Assembly: GCA_964036275.1 (NCBI GenBank)
Contig: CAXIWQ010000140.1
Span: 108,002-172,001 of the forward strand
Length of the DNA stretch: 64,000 bases
Direction of reading: 5' to 3'
Source: Litoditis marina
Lineage: Eukaryota > Nematoda > Chromadorea > Rhabditida > Rhabditidae
Below the pieces are notes generated by a model, which searched no databases, was not told the origin of the DNA, and saw only the letters and a list, made by a program, of their open reading frames with translations. Both the position numbers and the translations under genes were made by a program. Positions 23,681 to 36,476 of the stretch are shown in pieces. The stretch's first letter is position 1. Every line of letters starts with the position of its first letter.

Positions 23681-26217
23681 TACTTGATAGCCGTATAAAC
23701 TTTTTTCTGTAGCTGCACGGCAAAGAGTCAATAACCGCGTTAATTTGTCTTTTGTGGCTGTGCGCCACAGAATATGAAGTCGTATTACGTTTTTGTAGCT
23801 GGGAGCAACAGACTTGATAGCCGTATAAACTTTTTTCCGTAGCTGCAAGGCAAAGAGGTAATAACCGCGTTAATTTGTCTTTTGTGGCTGTGCACCACAG
23901 AATATAAAGTCGTATTAGGTTTTTGTAGCCAGGAGCAACAGACTTGATAGCCGTATAAACTTTTTTTTCTGTAGCTGCAAGGCAAAGAGTCGATAACCGC
24001 GTTTATTCGTATTTTGTGGCTGTGTGCCACAGAATAGATAGTTGTATGGGGTTTTTCTAGCTGGGAGCAACATACTTGATAGCCGTATAAACTTTTTTCT
24101 GTAGCTGCAAAACAAAGAGTCAATAACCGCGTTAATCTGTCTTTTGTGGCTGTGCGCCACAAAACATAAAGTCGTATTAGGTTTTTGTAGCCAGGAGCAA
24201 CAGACTTGATAGCCGTATAAACTTTTTTTTCTGTAGCTGCAAGGCAAAGAGTCGATAACCGCGTTTATTCGTATTTTGTGGCTGTGTGCCACAGAATAGA
24301 TAGTTGTATGGGGTTTTTCTAGCTGGGAGCAACATACTTGATAGCCGTATAAACTTTTTTCTGTAGCTGCAAGGCAAAGAGTCGATAACCGCGTTAATTC
24401 GTATTTTGTGGCTGTGCGCCACAGAATAGATAGTCGTATTAGGTTTTTGTAGCTGGAAGAAACAGATTTGATAGCCGTATGAACTGTGGCTGTGCGCCAC
24501 AGAATATAAAGTCGTCTCAGGTTTTTGTATCTGGAAGCAACAGACTTGATAGCCGTATGAACTTTTTTCTGTAGCTGCAAGGCAAAGAGCCAATAACCGC
24601 GTTAATTCGTCTTTTGTGGCTGTTCGCCACAGAATAGATTGTCGTATTAGGTTTTTGTAGCTGGGAGCAACAGATTTGATAGCCGTATGAACTGTGACTG
24701 TGCGCCACAGAATATAAAGTCGTCTCAGGTTTTTGTATCTGGAAGCAACAGACTTGATAGCCGTATGAACTGTTCTCTGTAGCTGCAAGCCAACGAGTCG
24801 ATAACCGCGTTAATTCGTATTTTGTGGCTGTGCGCCACAGAACAGATTGTCGTATTAGGTTTTTGTAGCTGGGAGCAACGGATTTGATAGCCGTATGATT
24901 TTTTTCTGTAGCTGCAAGGCATAGAGTCAATAACCGCGTTAATTCGTATTTTGTGGCTGTGCGCCAAGAATAGATAGTCGTATTAGGTTTTTGTAGCTGG
25001 AAGAAACAGATTTGATAGCCGTATGAACTGTGGCTGTGCGTCACAGAATATAAAGTCGTCTCAGGTTTTTGTATCTGGGAGCAACATACTTGATAGCCGT
25101 ATAAACTTTTTTTCTGTAGCTGCACGGCAAAGAGTCAATAACCGCGTTAATTTGTCTTTTGTGGCTGTGCGCCACAGAATAGATAGTCGTATTAGGTTTT
25201 TGTAGCTGGGAGCAACATACTTGATAGCCGTATAAACTTTTTTCTGTAGCTGCACGGCAAAGAGTCAATAACCGCGTTAATTTGTCTTTTGTGGCTGTGC
25301 GCCACAGAATATGAAGTCGTATTACGTTTTTGTAGCTGGGAGCAACAGACTTGATAGCCGTATAAACTTTTTTCCGTAGCTGCAAGGCAAAGAGGTAATA
25401 ACCGCGTTAATTTGTCTTTTGTGGCTGTGCACCACAGAATATAAAGTCGTATTAGGTTTTTGTAGCCAGGAGCAACAGACTTGATAGCCGTATAAACTTT
25501 TTTTTCTGTAGCTGCAAGGCAAAGAGTCGATAACCGCGTTTATTCGTATTTTGTGGCTGTGTGCCACAGAATAGATAGTTGTATGGGGTTTTTCTAGCTG
25601 GGAGCAACATACTTGATAGCCGTATAAACTTTTTTCTGTAGCTGCAAAACAAAGAGTCAATAACCGCGTTAATCTGTCTTTTGTGGCTGTGCGCCACAAA
25701 ACATAAAGTCGTATTAGGTTTTTGTAGCCAGGAGCAACAGACTTGATAGCCGTATAAACTTTTTTTTCTGTAGCTGCAAGGCAAAGAGTCGATAACCGCG
25801 TTTATTCGTATTTTGTGGCTGTGTGCCACAGAATAGATAGTTGTATGGGGTTTTTCTAGCTGGGAGCAACATACTTGATAGCCGTATAAACTTTTTTCTG
25901 TAGCTGCAAGGCAAAGAGTCGATAACCGCGTTAATTCGTATTTTGTGGCTGTGCGCCACAGAATAGATAGTCGTATTAGGTTTTTGTAGCTGGAAGAAAC
26001 AGATTTGATAGCCGTATGAACTGTGGCTGTGCGCCACAGAATATAAAGTCGTCTCAGGTTTTTGTATATGGAAGCAACAGACTTGATAGCCGTATGAACT
26101 TTTTTCTGTAGCTGCAAGGCAAAGAGTCAATAACCGCGTTAATTCGTCTTTTGTGGCTGTTCGCCACAGAATAGATTGTCGTATTAGGTTTTTGTAGCTG
26201 GGAGCAACAGATTTGAT
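23231..26217 (+). repeat. Tandem HOR, period 1,537 bp, two copies
   Basis: 23,231-24,680 matches 24,768-26,217. The period equals ten monomers plus three 78-bp extensions plus 3 bp of T-tract change. Markers are CCAGGAGCAAC, GTATGGGGTTTTTCTAG, CTGCAAAACAAAG and the ATGAAGTCGTATTACG unit. Copy 1 has GAGCCAATAAC near 24,588 where copy 2 has GAGTCAATAAC. Confidence 0.8.
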
Positions 26218-28229
26218 AGCCATATGAACTGTTCTCTGTAGCTACAAGGCAAAGAGTCGATAACCGCGTTAATTCGTATTTCGTGGCAGTGCGCCACAGA
26301 ATTGATTGTCGTGTTAGGTTTTTGTAGCTGGAAGAAACAGATTTGATAGCCGTGTGAACTGTTTTCTGTAGCTGCAAGCCAACGAGTCGATAACCGCGTT
26401 AATTCGTATTTTGTGGCTGTGCGCCACAGAACAGATTGTCGTATTAGGTTTTTGTAGCTGGGAGCAACGGATTTGATAGCCGTATGATTTTTTTCTGTAG
26501 CTGCAAGGCATAGAGTCAATAACCGCGTTAATTCGTATTTTGTGGCTGTGCGCCAAGAATAGATAGTCGTATTAGGTTTTTGTAGCTGGAAGAAACAGAT
26601 TTGATAGCCGTATGAACTGTGGCTGTGCGTCACAGAATATAAAGTCGTCTCAGGTTTTTGTATCTGGGAGCAACAGACTTGATAGCCGTATGAACTTTTT
26701 TCTGTAGCTGCAAGGCAAAGAGTCAATAACCGCGTTAATTCGTCTTTTGTGGCTGTTCGCCACAGAATAGATTGTCGTATTAGGTTTTTGTAGCTGGGAG
26801 CAACAGATTTGATAGCCATATGAACTGTTCTCTGTAGCTACAAGGCAAAAAGTCGATAACCGCGTTAATTCGTATTTCGTGGCAGTGCGCCACAGAATTG
26901 ATTGTCGTATTATGTTTTTGTAGCTGGGAGCAACGGATTTGATAGCCGTATGATTTTTTTCTGTAGCTGCAAGGCATAGAGTTAATAACCGCGTTAATTT
27001 GTCTTTTGTGGCTGTGCACCACAGAATATAAAGTCGTATTAGGTTTTTGTAGCCAGGAGCAACAGACTTGATAGCCGTATAAACTTTTTTTTTCTGTAGC
27101 TGCAAGGCAAAGAGTCGATAACCGCGTTTATTCGTATTTTGTGGCTGTGTGCCACAGAATAGATAGTTGTATGGGGTTTTTCTAGCTGGGAGCAACATAC
27201 TTGATAGCCGTATAAACTTTTTTCTGTAGCTGCAAAACAAAGAGTCAATAACCGCGTTAATCTGTCTTTTGTGGCTGCGCGCCACAAAACATAAAGTCGT
27301 ATTAGGTTTTTGTAGTTGGGAGCAACAGACTTGATAGCCGTATTATTTTTTTTTTCTATAACTGCAAGGCAAAGAGTCGATAACCGCGTTAATTCGTATT
27401 TCGTGGCTGTGCGCCACAGAATAGATAATCGTATTAGGTTTTTGTAGCTGGGAGCAACAGACTTGATAGCCGTATGAACTGTGGCTGTGCGCCACAGAAT
27501 ATAAAGTCGTCTCAGGTTTTTGTATCTGGGAGCAACAGACTTGATAGCCGTATGAACTTTTTTCTGTAGCTGCAAGGCAAAGAGTCAATAACCGCGTTAA
27601 TTCGTCTTTTGTGGCTGTTCGCCACAGAATAGATTGTCGTATTAGGTTTTTGTAGCTGGGAGCAACAGATTTGATAGCCATATGAACTGTTCTCTGTAGC
27701 TACAAGGCAAAGAGTCGATAACCGCGTTAATTCGTATTTCGTGGCAGTGCGCCACAGAATTGATTGTCGTATTAGGTTTTTGTAGCTGGAAGAAACAGAT
27801 TTGATAGCCGTGTGAACTGTTCTCTGTAGCTGCAAGCCAACGAGTCGATAACCGCGTTAATTCGTATTTCGTGGCAGTGCGCCACAGAATTGATTGTCGT
27901 ATTACGTTTTTGTAGCTGGGAGCAACAGACTTGATAGCCGTATAAACTTTTTTCCGTAGCTGCAAGGCAAAGAGGTAATAACCGCGTTAATTTGTCTTTT
28001 GTGGCTGTGCACCACAGAATATAAAGTCGTATTAGGTTTTTGTAGCCAGGAGCAACAGACTTGATAGCCGTATAAACTTTTTTTTCTGTAGCTGCAAGTC
28101 AAAGAGTCGATAACCGCGTTTATTCGTATTTTGTGGCTGTGTGCCACAGAATAGATAGTTGTATGGGGTTTTTCTAGCTGGGAGCAACATACTTGATAGC
28201 CGTATAAACTTTTTTCTGTAGCTGCAAAA
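26218..28229 (+). repeat. Irregular B-type stretch
   Basis: The same unit types as the flanking 1,537- and 1,584-bp HORs occur here, but in a shuffled order. About 26,050-26,820 matches 28,630-29,400 at an offset of 2,580 bp. I see no non-satellite sequence. Single novelties are a GCGCGCCAC hairpin loop (near 27,277) and TTCTATAACTG (near 27,355). Confidence 0.7.
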
Positions 28230-31200
28230 CAAAGAGTCAATAACCGCGTTAATCTGTCTTTTGTGGCTGTGCGCCACAAAACATAAAGTCGTATTAGGTT
28301 TTTGTAGTTGGGAGCAACAGACTTGATAGCCGTATTATTTTTTTTTTCTGTAACTGCAAGCCGAAGAGTCGATAACCGCGTTAATTCGTATTTCGTGGCT
28401 GTGCGCCACAGAATAGATAATCGTATTAGGTTTTTGTAGCTGGGAGCAACAGACTTGATAGCCGTATAAACTTTTTTCTGTAGCTGCAAGGCAAAGAGTC
28501 GATAACCGCGTTAATTCGTATTTTGTGGCTGTGCGCCACAGAATAGATAGTCGTATTAGGTTTTTGTAGCTGGAAGAAACAGATTTGATAGCCGTATGAA
28601 CTGTGGCTGTGCGCCACAGAATATAAAGTCGTCTCAGGTTTTTGTATCTGGGAGCAACAGACTTGATAGCCGTATGAACTTTTTTCTGTAGCTGCAAGGC
28701 AAAGAGTCAATAACCGCGTTAATTCGTCTTTTGTGGCTCTTCGCCACAGAATAGATTGTCGTATTAGGTTTTTGTAGCTGGGAGCAACAGATTTGATAGC
28801 CATATGAACTGTTCTCTGTAGCTACAAGGCAAAGAGTCGATAACCGCGTTAATTCGTATTTCGTGGCAGTGCGCCACAGAATTGATTGTCGTATTAGGTT
28901 TTTGTAGCTGGAAGAAACAGATTTGATAGCCGTGTGAACTGTTCTCTGTAGCTGCAAGCCAACGAGTCGATAACCGCGTTAATTCGTATTTTGTGGCTGT
29001 GCGCCACAGAACAGATTGTCGTATTAGGTTTTTGTAGCTGGGAGCAACGGATTTGATAGCCGTATGATTTTTTTCTGTAGCTGCAAGGCATAGAGTCAAT
29101 AACCGCGTTAATTCGTATTTTGTGGCTGTGCGCCAAGAATAGATAGTCGTATTAGGTTTTTGTAGCTGGAAGAAACAGATTTGATAGCCGTATGAACTGT
29201 GGCTGTGCGTCACAGAATATAAAGTCGTCTCAGGTTTTTGTATCTGGGAGCAACAGACTTGATAGCCGTATGAACTTTTTTCTGTAGCTGCAAGGGAAAG
29301 AGTCAATAACCGCGTTAATTCGTCTTTTGTGGCCGTTCGCCACAGAATAGATTGTCGTATTAGGTTTTTGTAGCTGGGAGCAACAGATTTGATAGCCATA
29401 TGAACTGATCTCTGTAGCTACAAGGCAAAAAGTCGATAACCGCGTTAATTCGTATTTCGTGGCAGTGCGCCACAGAATTGATTGTCGTATTATGTTTTTG
29501 TAGCTGGGAGCAACGGATTTGATAGCCGTATGATTTTTTTCTGTAGCTGCAAGGCATAGAGTCAATAACCGCGTTAATTCGTATTTTGTGGCTGTGCGCC
29601 ACAGAATAAAAAGTCGTATTAGGTTTTTGTAGCTGGGAGCAACAGATTTGATAGCCGTATGAACTGTTCTCTGTAGCTGCAAGCCAACGAGTCGATAACC
29701 GCGTTAATTCGTATTTTGTGGCTGTGTGCCACAGAATAGATAGTTGTATTGGGTTTTTCTAGCTGGGAGCAACATACTTGATAGCCGTATAAACTTTTTT
29801 CTGTAGCTGCAAGGCAAAGAGTCAATAACCGCGTTAATCTGTCTTTTGTGGCTGTGCGCCACAAAACATAAAGTCGTATTAGGTTTTTGTAGTTGGGAGC
29901 AACAGACTTGATAGCCGTATAATTTTTTTTTCTGTAACTGCAAGCCGAAGAGTCGATAACCGCGTTAATTCGTATTTCGTGGCTGTGCGCCACATAATAG
30001 ATAATCGTATTAGGTTTTTGTAGCTGGGAGCATCAGACTTGATAGCCGTATAAACTTTTTTCTGTAGCTGCAAGGCAAAGAGTCGATAACCGCGTTAATT
30101 CGTATTTTGTGGCTGTGCGCCACAGAATAGATAGTCGTATTAGGTTTTTGTAGCTGGAAGAAACAGATTTGATAGCCGTATGAACTGTGGCTGTGCGCCA
30201 CAGAATATAAAGTCGTCTCAGGTTTTTGTATCTGGGAGCAACAGACTTGATAGCCGTATGAACTTTTTTCTGTAGCTGCAAGGCAAAGAGTCAATAACCG
30301 CGTTAATTCGTCTTTTGTGGCTCTTCGCCACAGAATAGATTGTCGTATTAGGTTTTTGTAGCTGGGAGCAACAGATTTGATAGCCATATGAACTGTTCTC
30401 TGTAGCTACAAGGCAAAGAGTCGATAACCGCGTTAATTCGTATTTCGTGGCAGTGCGCCACAGGATTGATTGTCGTATTAGGTTTTTGTAGCTGGAAGAA
30501 ACAGATTTGATAGCCGTGTGAACTGTTCTCTGTAGCTGCAAGCCAACGAGTCGATAACCGCGTTAATTCTTATTTTGTGGCTGTGCGCCACAGAACAGAT
30601 TGTCGTATTAGGTTTTTGTAGCTGGGAGCAACGGATTTGATAGCCGTATGATTTTTTTCTGTAGCTGCAAGGCATAGAGTCAATAACCGCGTTAATTCGT
30701 ATTTTGTGGCTGTGCGCCAAGAATAGATAGTCGTATTAGGTTTTTGTAGCTGGAAGAAACAGATTTGATAGCCGTATGAACTGTGGCTGTGCGTCACAGA
30801 ATATAAAGTCGTCTCAGGTTTTTGTATCTGGGAGCAACAGACTTGATAGCCGTATGAACTTTTTTCTGTAGCTGCAAGGCAAAGAGTCAATAACCGCGTT
30901 AATTCGTCTTTTGTGGCCGTTCGCCACAGAATAGATTGTCGTATTAGGTTTTTGTAGCTGGGAGCAACAGATTTGATAGCCATATGAACTGTTCTCTGTA
31001 GCTACAAGGCAAAAAGTCGATAACCGCGTTAATTCGTATTTCGTGGCAGTGCGCCACAGAATTGATTGTCGTATTATGTTTTTGTAGCTGGGAGCAACGG
31101 ATTTGATAGCCGTATGATTTTTTTCTGTAGCTGCAAGGCAGAGAGTCAATAACCGCGTTAATTCGTATTTTGTGGCTGTGCGCCACAGAATAAAAAGTCG

Positions 31201-31420
31201 TATTAGGTTTTTGTAGCTGGGAGCAACAGATTTGATAGCCGTATGAACTGTTCTCTGTAGCTGCAAGCCAACGAGTCGATAACCGCGTTAATTCGTATTT
31301 TGTGGCTGTGTGCCACAGAATAGATAGTTGTATTGGGTTTTTCTAGCTGGGAGCAACATACTTGATAGCCGTATAAACTTTTTTCTGTAGCTGCAAGGCA
31401 AAGAGTCAATAACCGCGTTA
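28230..31420 (+). repeat. Tandem HOR, period 1,584 bp, two copies
   Basis: About 28,230-29,835 matches about 29,815-31,420 at an offset of 1,584-1,585 bp: eleven monomers plus two 78-bp extensions, minus 2. Shared markers are the CTCTTCGCC loop, GGCCGTTCG, AACGGATTTG and the GAATAAAAAG unit. These are the last 208-bp units in the window. Confidence 0.78.
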
Positions 31421-33020
31421 ATTTGTCTTTTGGGGCTGTGCGCCACAGAATATAAAGTCGTATTAGGTTTTTGTAGCCATGAGCAACTTGATAGCCGTAT
31501 GAACTGTTTTCTGTAGCTGCAAGGCAAAGAGTCGATAACCGCGTTAATTCGTATTTTGTGGCTGTGCGCCACAGAATAGATTGTCGTATTAGGTTTTTGT
31601 AGCTGGGAGCAACATATTTGATAGCCGTATGAACTGTTCTCTGTAGCTGCAAGGCAAAGAGTCGATAACCGCGTTAATTCGTATTTTGTGGCTGTGCGCC
31701 ACAGAATAGATTGTCGTATCAGGTTTTTGTAGCTGGGAACAACAGACTTGATAGCCGTATTAACTTTTTTCTGTAGCTGCGAAGCAAACAGTCGATAACC
31801 GCGTTAACTCGTATTTTGTGGCTGTGCGCCACAGAATAGATAGTCGTATTAGGTTTTTGTAGCTGGGAGCAACATACTTGATAGCCGTATAAACTTTTTC
31901 CTGTAGCTGCACGGCAAAGAGTCAATAACCGCGTTAATTTGTCTTTTGTGGCTGTGCGCCACAGAATATACAGTCGTATTAGGTTTTTGTAGCTGGGAGC
32001 AACAGACTTGATAGCCGTATAAACTTTTTTCTGTAGCTGCAAGGCAAAGAGGTAATAACCGCGTTAATTTGTCTTTTGTGGCTGTGCGCCACAGAATATA
32101 AAGTCGTATTAGGTTTTTGTAGCCATGAGCAACAGACTTGATAGCCGTATAAACTTTTTTCTGTAGCTGCAAGGCAAAGAGTCGATAACCGCGTTAATTC
32201 GTATTTTGTGGCTGTGTGCCACAGAATAGATAATTGTATTGGGTTTTTCTAGCTGGGAGCAACATACTTGATAGCCGTATAAATTTTTTTCTGTAGCTGC
32301 AAGGCAAAGAGTCAATAACCGCGTTAATTTGTCTTTTGTGGCTGTGCGCCACAGAATATAAAGTCGTATTAGGTTTTTGTAGCCATGAGCAACTTGATAG
32401 CCGTATGAACTGTTTTCTGTAGCTGCAAGGCAAAGAGTCGATAACCGCGTTAATTCGTATTTTGTGGCTGTGCGCCACAGAATAGATTGTCGTATTAGGT
32501 TTTGTAGCTGGGAGCAACATATTTGATAGCCGTATGAACTGTTCTCTGTAGCTGCAAGGCAAAGAGTCGATAACCGCGTTAATTCGTATTTTGTGGCTGT
32601 GCGCCACAGAATAGATTGTCGTATCAGGTTTTTGTAGCTGGAACAACAGACTTGATAGCCGTATTAACTTTTTTCTGTAGCTGCAAAGCAAACAGTCGAT
32701 AACCGCTTTAACTCGTATTTTGTGGCTGTGCGCCACAGAATAGATAGTCGTATTAGGTTTTTGTAGCTGGGAGCAACATACTTGATAGCCGTATAAACTT
32801 TTTCCTGTAGCTGCACGGCAAAGAGTCAATAACCGCGTTAATTTGTCTTTTGTGGCTGTGCGCCACAGAATATAAAGTCGTATTAGGTTTTTGTAGCTGG
32901 GAGCAACAGACTTGATAGCCGTATAAACTTTTTTGTGTAGCTGCGAGGCAAAGAGGTAATAACCGCGTTAATTTGTCTTTTGTGGCTGTGCGCCACATAA
33001 TATAAAGTCGTATTAGGTTT
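31275..33020 (+). repeat. Tandem HOR, period 906 bp (7-mer), two copies; A-type
   Basis: 31,275-32,115 matches 32,181-33,020 at 904-906 bp; 906 is 7 x 130 minus the 4-bp deletion seen at 31,481 and 32,387. Copy 2 has lost one T (near 32,500) and one G (near 32,641). The unit series GCAACATATTTG, then GTATCAGG with GGGAACAAC, then GCAAACAGTC, is the one found at 4.9-5.2 kb. Confidence 0.78.
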
Positions 33021-35699
33021 TTGTAGCTGGGAGCAACAGACTTGATAGCCGTATAAACTTTTTTCCGTAGCTGCAAGCCAATGAGTCGATAACCGCGTTA
33101 ATTCGTATTTTGTGGCTGTGCGCCACAGAATAGATAGTCGTATTAGGTTTTTGTAGCTGGCAGCAACAGATTTGATAGCCGTATGAACTGTTCTCTGTAA
33201 CTGCAAGCCAAAGAGTCGATAACCGCGTTAGTTCGTATTTTTTGGCTGTGTGCCACAGAATAGATTGTCGTATTAGGTTTTTGTAGCTGGGAGCAACAGA
33301 CCTGATAGCCGTGTAAACTTTTTTCTGTAGCTGCAAGCCAAAGAGTCGATAGCCGCGTTAATTCGTATTTCGTGGCTGTGCGCCACAGAAGAGATAGTCG
33401 TATTGAGTTTTTGTAGCTGGGAGCAACAGATTTGATAACCGTATGAACTGTTCTTGGGAGCAAAGACTTGATAGCCGTATATTTTTTTCTGTAGCTGCAA
33501 GGCAAAGAGTCAATAACCGCGTTAATTCGTCTTTTGTGGCTGTGCGCCACAGAATATATAGTCGTGTTAGGTCTTTGTAGCTGGGAGCAACAGACTTGAT
33601 AGCCGTATGAACTTTTTTCTGTAACTGCAAGCCAACGAGTCGATTACCGCGTTTATTCGTATTTTGTGGCTGTGCGCCACAGAATAGATTGTCGTATTAG
33701 GTTTTTGTAGCTGGGAGCAACAGATTAGATAGCCGTATGAAATGTTCTCTGTAGCTGCAAGGCAAAGAGTCGATAACCGCGTTAATTCGTATTTTGTGGC
33801 TGTACGCCACAGAATAGATTGTCGTATCAGGTTTTTGTAGCTGGGAGCAAAAGACTTGATAGCCGTATTAACTTTTTTCTGTAGCTGCAAACAGTCGATA
33901 ACCGCGTTGATTCGTATTTTGTGGCTGTGCGCCACAGAATAGATAGTCGTATTAGGTTTTTGTAGCTGGGAGCAACATACTTGATAGCCGTATGAACTTT
34001 TTTCTGTAGCTGCACGGCAAAGAGTCAATAACCGCGTTAATTTGTCTTTTGTGGCTGTGCGCCACAGAATATGAAGTCGTATTACGTTTTTGTAGCTGGG
34101 AGCAACAGACTTGATAGCCGTATAAACTTTTTTCCGTAGCTGCAAGGCAAAGAGGTAATAACCGCGTTAATTTGTCTTTTGTGGCTGTGCACCACAGAAT
34201 AGATAGTTGAATTGGGTTTTTCTAGCTGGGAGCAACAGACTTGATAGCCGTATAAACTTTTTTTTCTGTAGCTGCAAGGCAAAGAGTCGATAACCGCGTT
34301 TATTCGTATTTTGTGGCTGTGTGCCACAGAATAGATAGTTGTATTGGGTTTTTCTAGCTGGGAGCAACATACTTGATAGCCGTATAAACTTTTTTCTGTA
34401 GCTGCAAAACAAAGAGTCAATAACCGCGTTAATCTGTCTTTTGTGGCTGTGCGCCACAAAACATAAAGTCGTATTAGGTTTTTGTAGTTGGGAGCAACAG
34501 ACTTGATAGCCGTATTATTATTTTTTCTGTAACTGCAAGCCGAAGAGTCGATAACCGCGTTAATTCGTATTTCGTGGCTGTGCGCCACAGAATAGATAAT
34601 CGTATTAGGTTTTTGTAGCTGGGAGCAACAGACTTGATAGCCGTATAAACTTTTTTCTGTAGCTGCAAGGCAAAAAGTCGATAACCGCGTTAATTCGTAT
34701 TTTGTGGCTGTGCGCCACAGAATAGATAGTCGTATTAGGTTTTTGTAGCTGGGAGCAACATACTTGATAGCCGTATAAACTTTTTTCTGTAGCTGCACGG
34801 CAAAGAGTTAATAACCGCGTTTATTTGTCTTTTGTGGCTGTGCGCCACAGAATATGAAGTCGTATTACGTTTTTGTAGCTGGGAGCAACAGACTTGATAT
34901 CCGTATAAACTTTTTTTCCGTAGCTGCAAGGCAAAGAGGTAATAACCGAGTTAATTTGTCTTTTGTGGCTGTGCGCCACAGAATATATAGTCGTATTAAG
35001 TTCTTGTAGCTGTGAGCAACACACTTGATAGCCGTATAAGCTTTTTTCTGTAGCTGCAAGCCACAGAGTCAATAACCGCGTTAATTAGTACTTTGTGGTT
35101 GTGCACCACAGAAGAGATTGTCGTATTAGGTTTTTGTAGCTGGGAGCAACCGACTTGATAGCCGTATTAACTTTTTTCTGTAGCTGCAAAGCAAACAGTC
35201 GATAACCGCGTTAATTCTTATTTTGTGGCTGTGCGCCACAGAATATAAAGTCGTATTAGGTTTTTGTAGCTGGGAGCAACAGACGTGATAGCCGTATGAA
35301 TTTTTTTATGTAGCTGCAAGGCAAAGAGGTAATAACCGCGTTAATTTGTCTTTTGTGGCTGTGCGCCACAGAATATAAAGTCGTATTAGGTTTTTGTAGC
35401 CATGAGCAACAGACTTGATAGCCGTATAAACTTTTTTCTGTAGCTGCAAGGCAAAAAGTCGATAACCGCGTTAATTCGTATTTTGTGGCTGTGTGCCACA
35501 GAATAGATAGTTGTATTGGGTTTTTCTAGCTGGAAGCAACATACTTGATAGCCGTAAAAATTGTTTTCTGTAGCTGCAAGGCAAAGAGTCAATAACCGCG
35601 TTAATTTGTCTTTTGTGGCTGTGCGCCACAGAATATAAAGTCGTATTAGGTTTTTGTAGCCATGAGCAACAGACCTGATAGCCGTATGAACTGTTCTCT
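33021..35699 (+). repeat. C-type mosaic leading into the 3.4-kb HOR
   Basis: 33,147-33,812 repeats the block at the window start. It is followed by the first 125-bp unit (GCTGCAAACAGTC near 33,887). From 34,060 there are B-type modules (CCGTAGCTGCAAGG, CTGCAAAACAAAG, the long T-tract) like those at 27.9-28.5 kb. 34,735-35,090 recurs at 42,637-42,990 and 61,118-61,470. The C domain is thus a mixture that includes B-type units without 208-bp junctions. Confidence 0.7.
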
Positions 35700-36136
35700 G
35701 TAGCTGCAAGGCAAAAAGTCGATAACCGCGTTAATTCGTATTTTGTGGCTGTGCGCCACAGAATAGATTGTCGTATTAGGTTTTTGTAGCTGGGAGCAAC
35801 AGATTTGATAGCCGTATGAACTGTTTACTGTAAATGCAAGTCAAAGAGTCGATAACCGCGTAAATTCGTATTTCGTGGCTGTGCGCCACAGAATAGATAG
35901 TCGTATTACTTTCTTGTAGCTGGGAGCAACAGACTTGATAGCCGTATGAACTTTTTTTTCTGTAGCTGCAAGGCAAAGATTTAATAACCGCGTTAATTCG
36001 TCTTTTGTGGCTGTGCGCCACAGAATATTCAGTCGTATTAAGTTCTTGTAGCTGTGAGCAACACACTTGATAGCCGTATAAGCTTTTTTTCTGTAGCTGC
36101 AAGCCACAAAGTCAATAACCGCGTCAATTCGTACTT

Positions 36137-36153
36137 TGTGGTTGTGCACCACA
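36137..36153 (+). other. Compensated hairpin variant (TGTGGT...ACCACA)
   Basis: In this unit type the C-G pair closing the loop is replaced by T-A, so the 6-bp stem is intact: TGTGGT-TGTGC-ACCACA. The same double change recurs with CAAGCCACA-type S1 units, for example near 35,094, 37,333, 50,211, 54,433 and 57,167. A half-changed form, GTGGC with ACCAC, also exists and has been amplified (for example 13,098-13,114). Confidence 0.75.
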
Positions 36154-36351
36154 GAATAGATTGTCGTATTAGGTTTTTGTAGCTGGGAGCAACAGATTAG
36201 ATAGCCGTATGAAATGTTCTCTGTAGCTGCAAGGCAAAGAGTCGATAACCGCGTTAATTCGTATTTTGTGGCTGTACGCCACAGAATAGATTGTCGTATC
36301 AGGTTTTTGTAGCTGGGAGCAAAAGACTTGATAGCCGTATTAACTTTTTTC

Positions 36352-36476
36352 TGTAGCTGCAAACAGTCGATAACCGCGTTGATTCGTATTTTGTGGCTGT
36401 GCGCCACAGAATAGATAGTCGTATTAGGTTTTTGTAGCTGGCAGCAACAGATTTGATAGCCGTATGAACTGTTCTC
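36352..36476 (+). repeat. 125-bp unit (5-bp deletion in S1)
   Basis: In this S1 the 14-base spacer is cut to CAAACAGTC (9 bases). The parent form CAAAGCAAACAGTC occurs at 5,107 and elsewhere, so slippage between CAAAG and CAAAC explains the loss. The deleted form also recurs near 33,887, 37,554, 38,357, 39,788, 40,985, 41,787, 45,334, 46,831, 47,511, 48,190, 49,005, 51,117, 51,927, 54,009, 55,307, 56,605, 58,034, 58,847, 59,884, 60,270 and 63,428. The parent form persists at 61,570. Confidence 0.85.
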
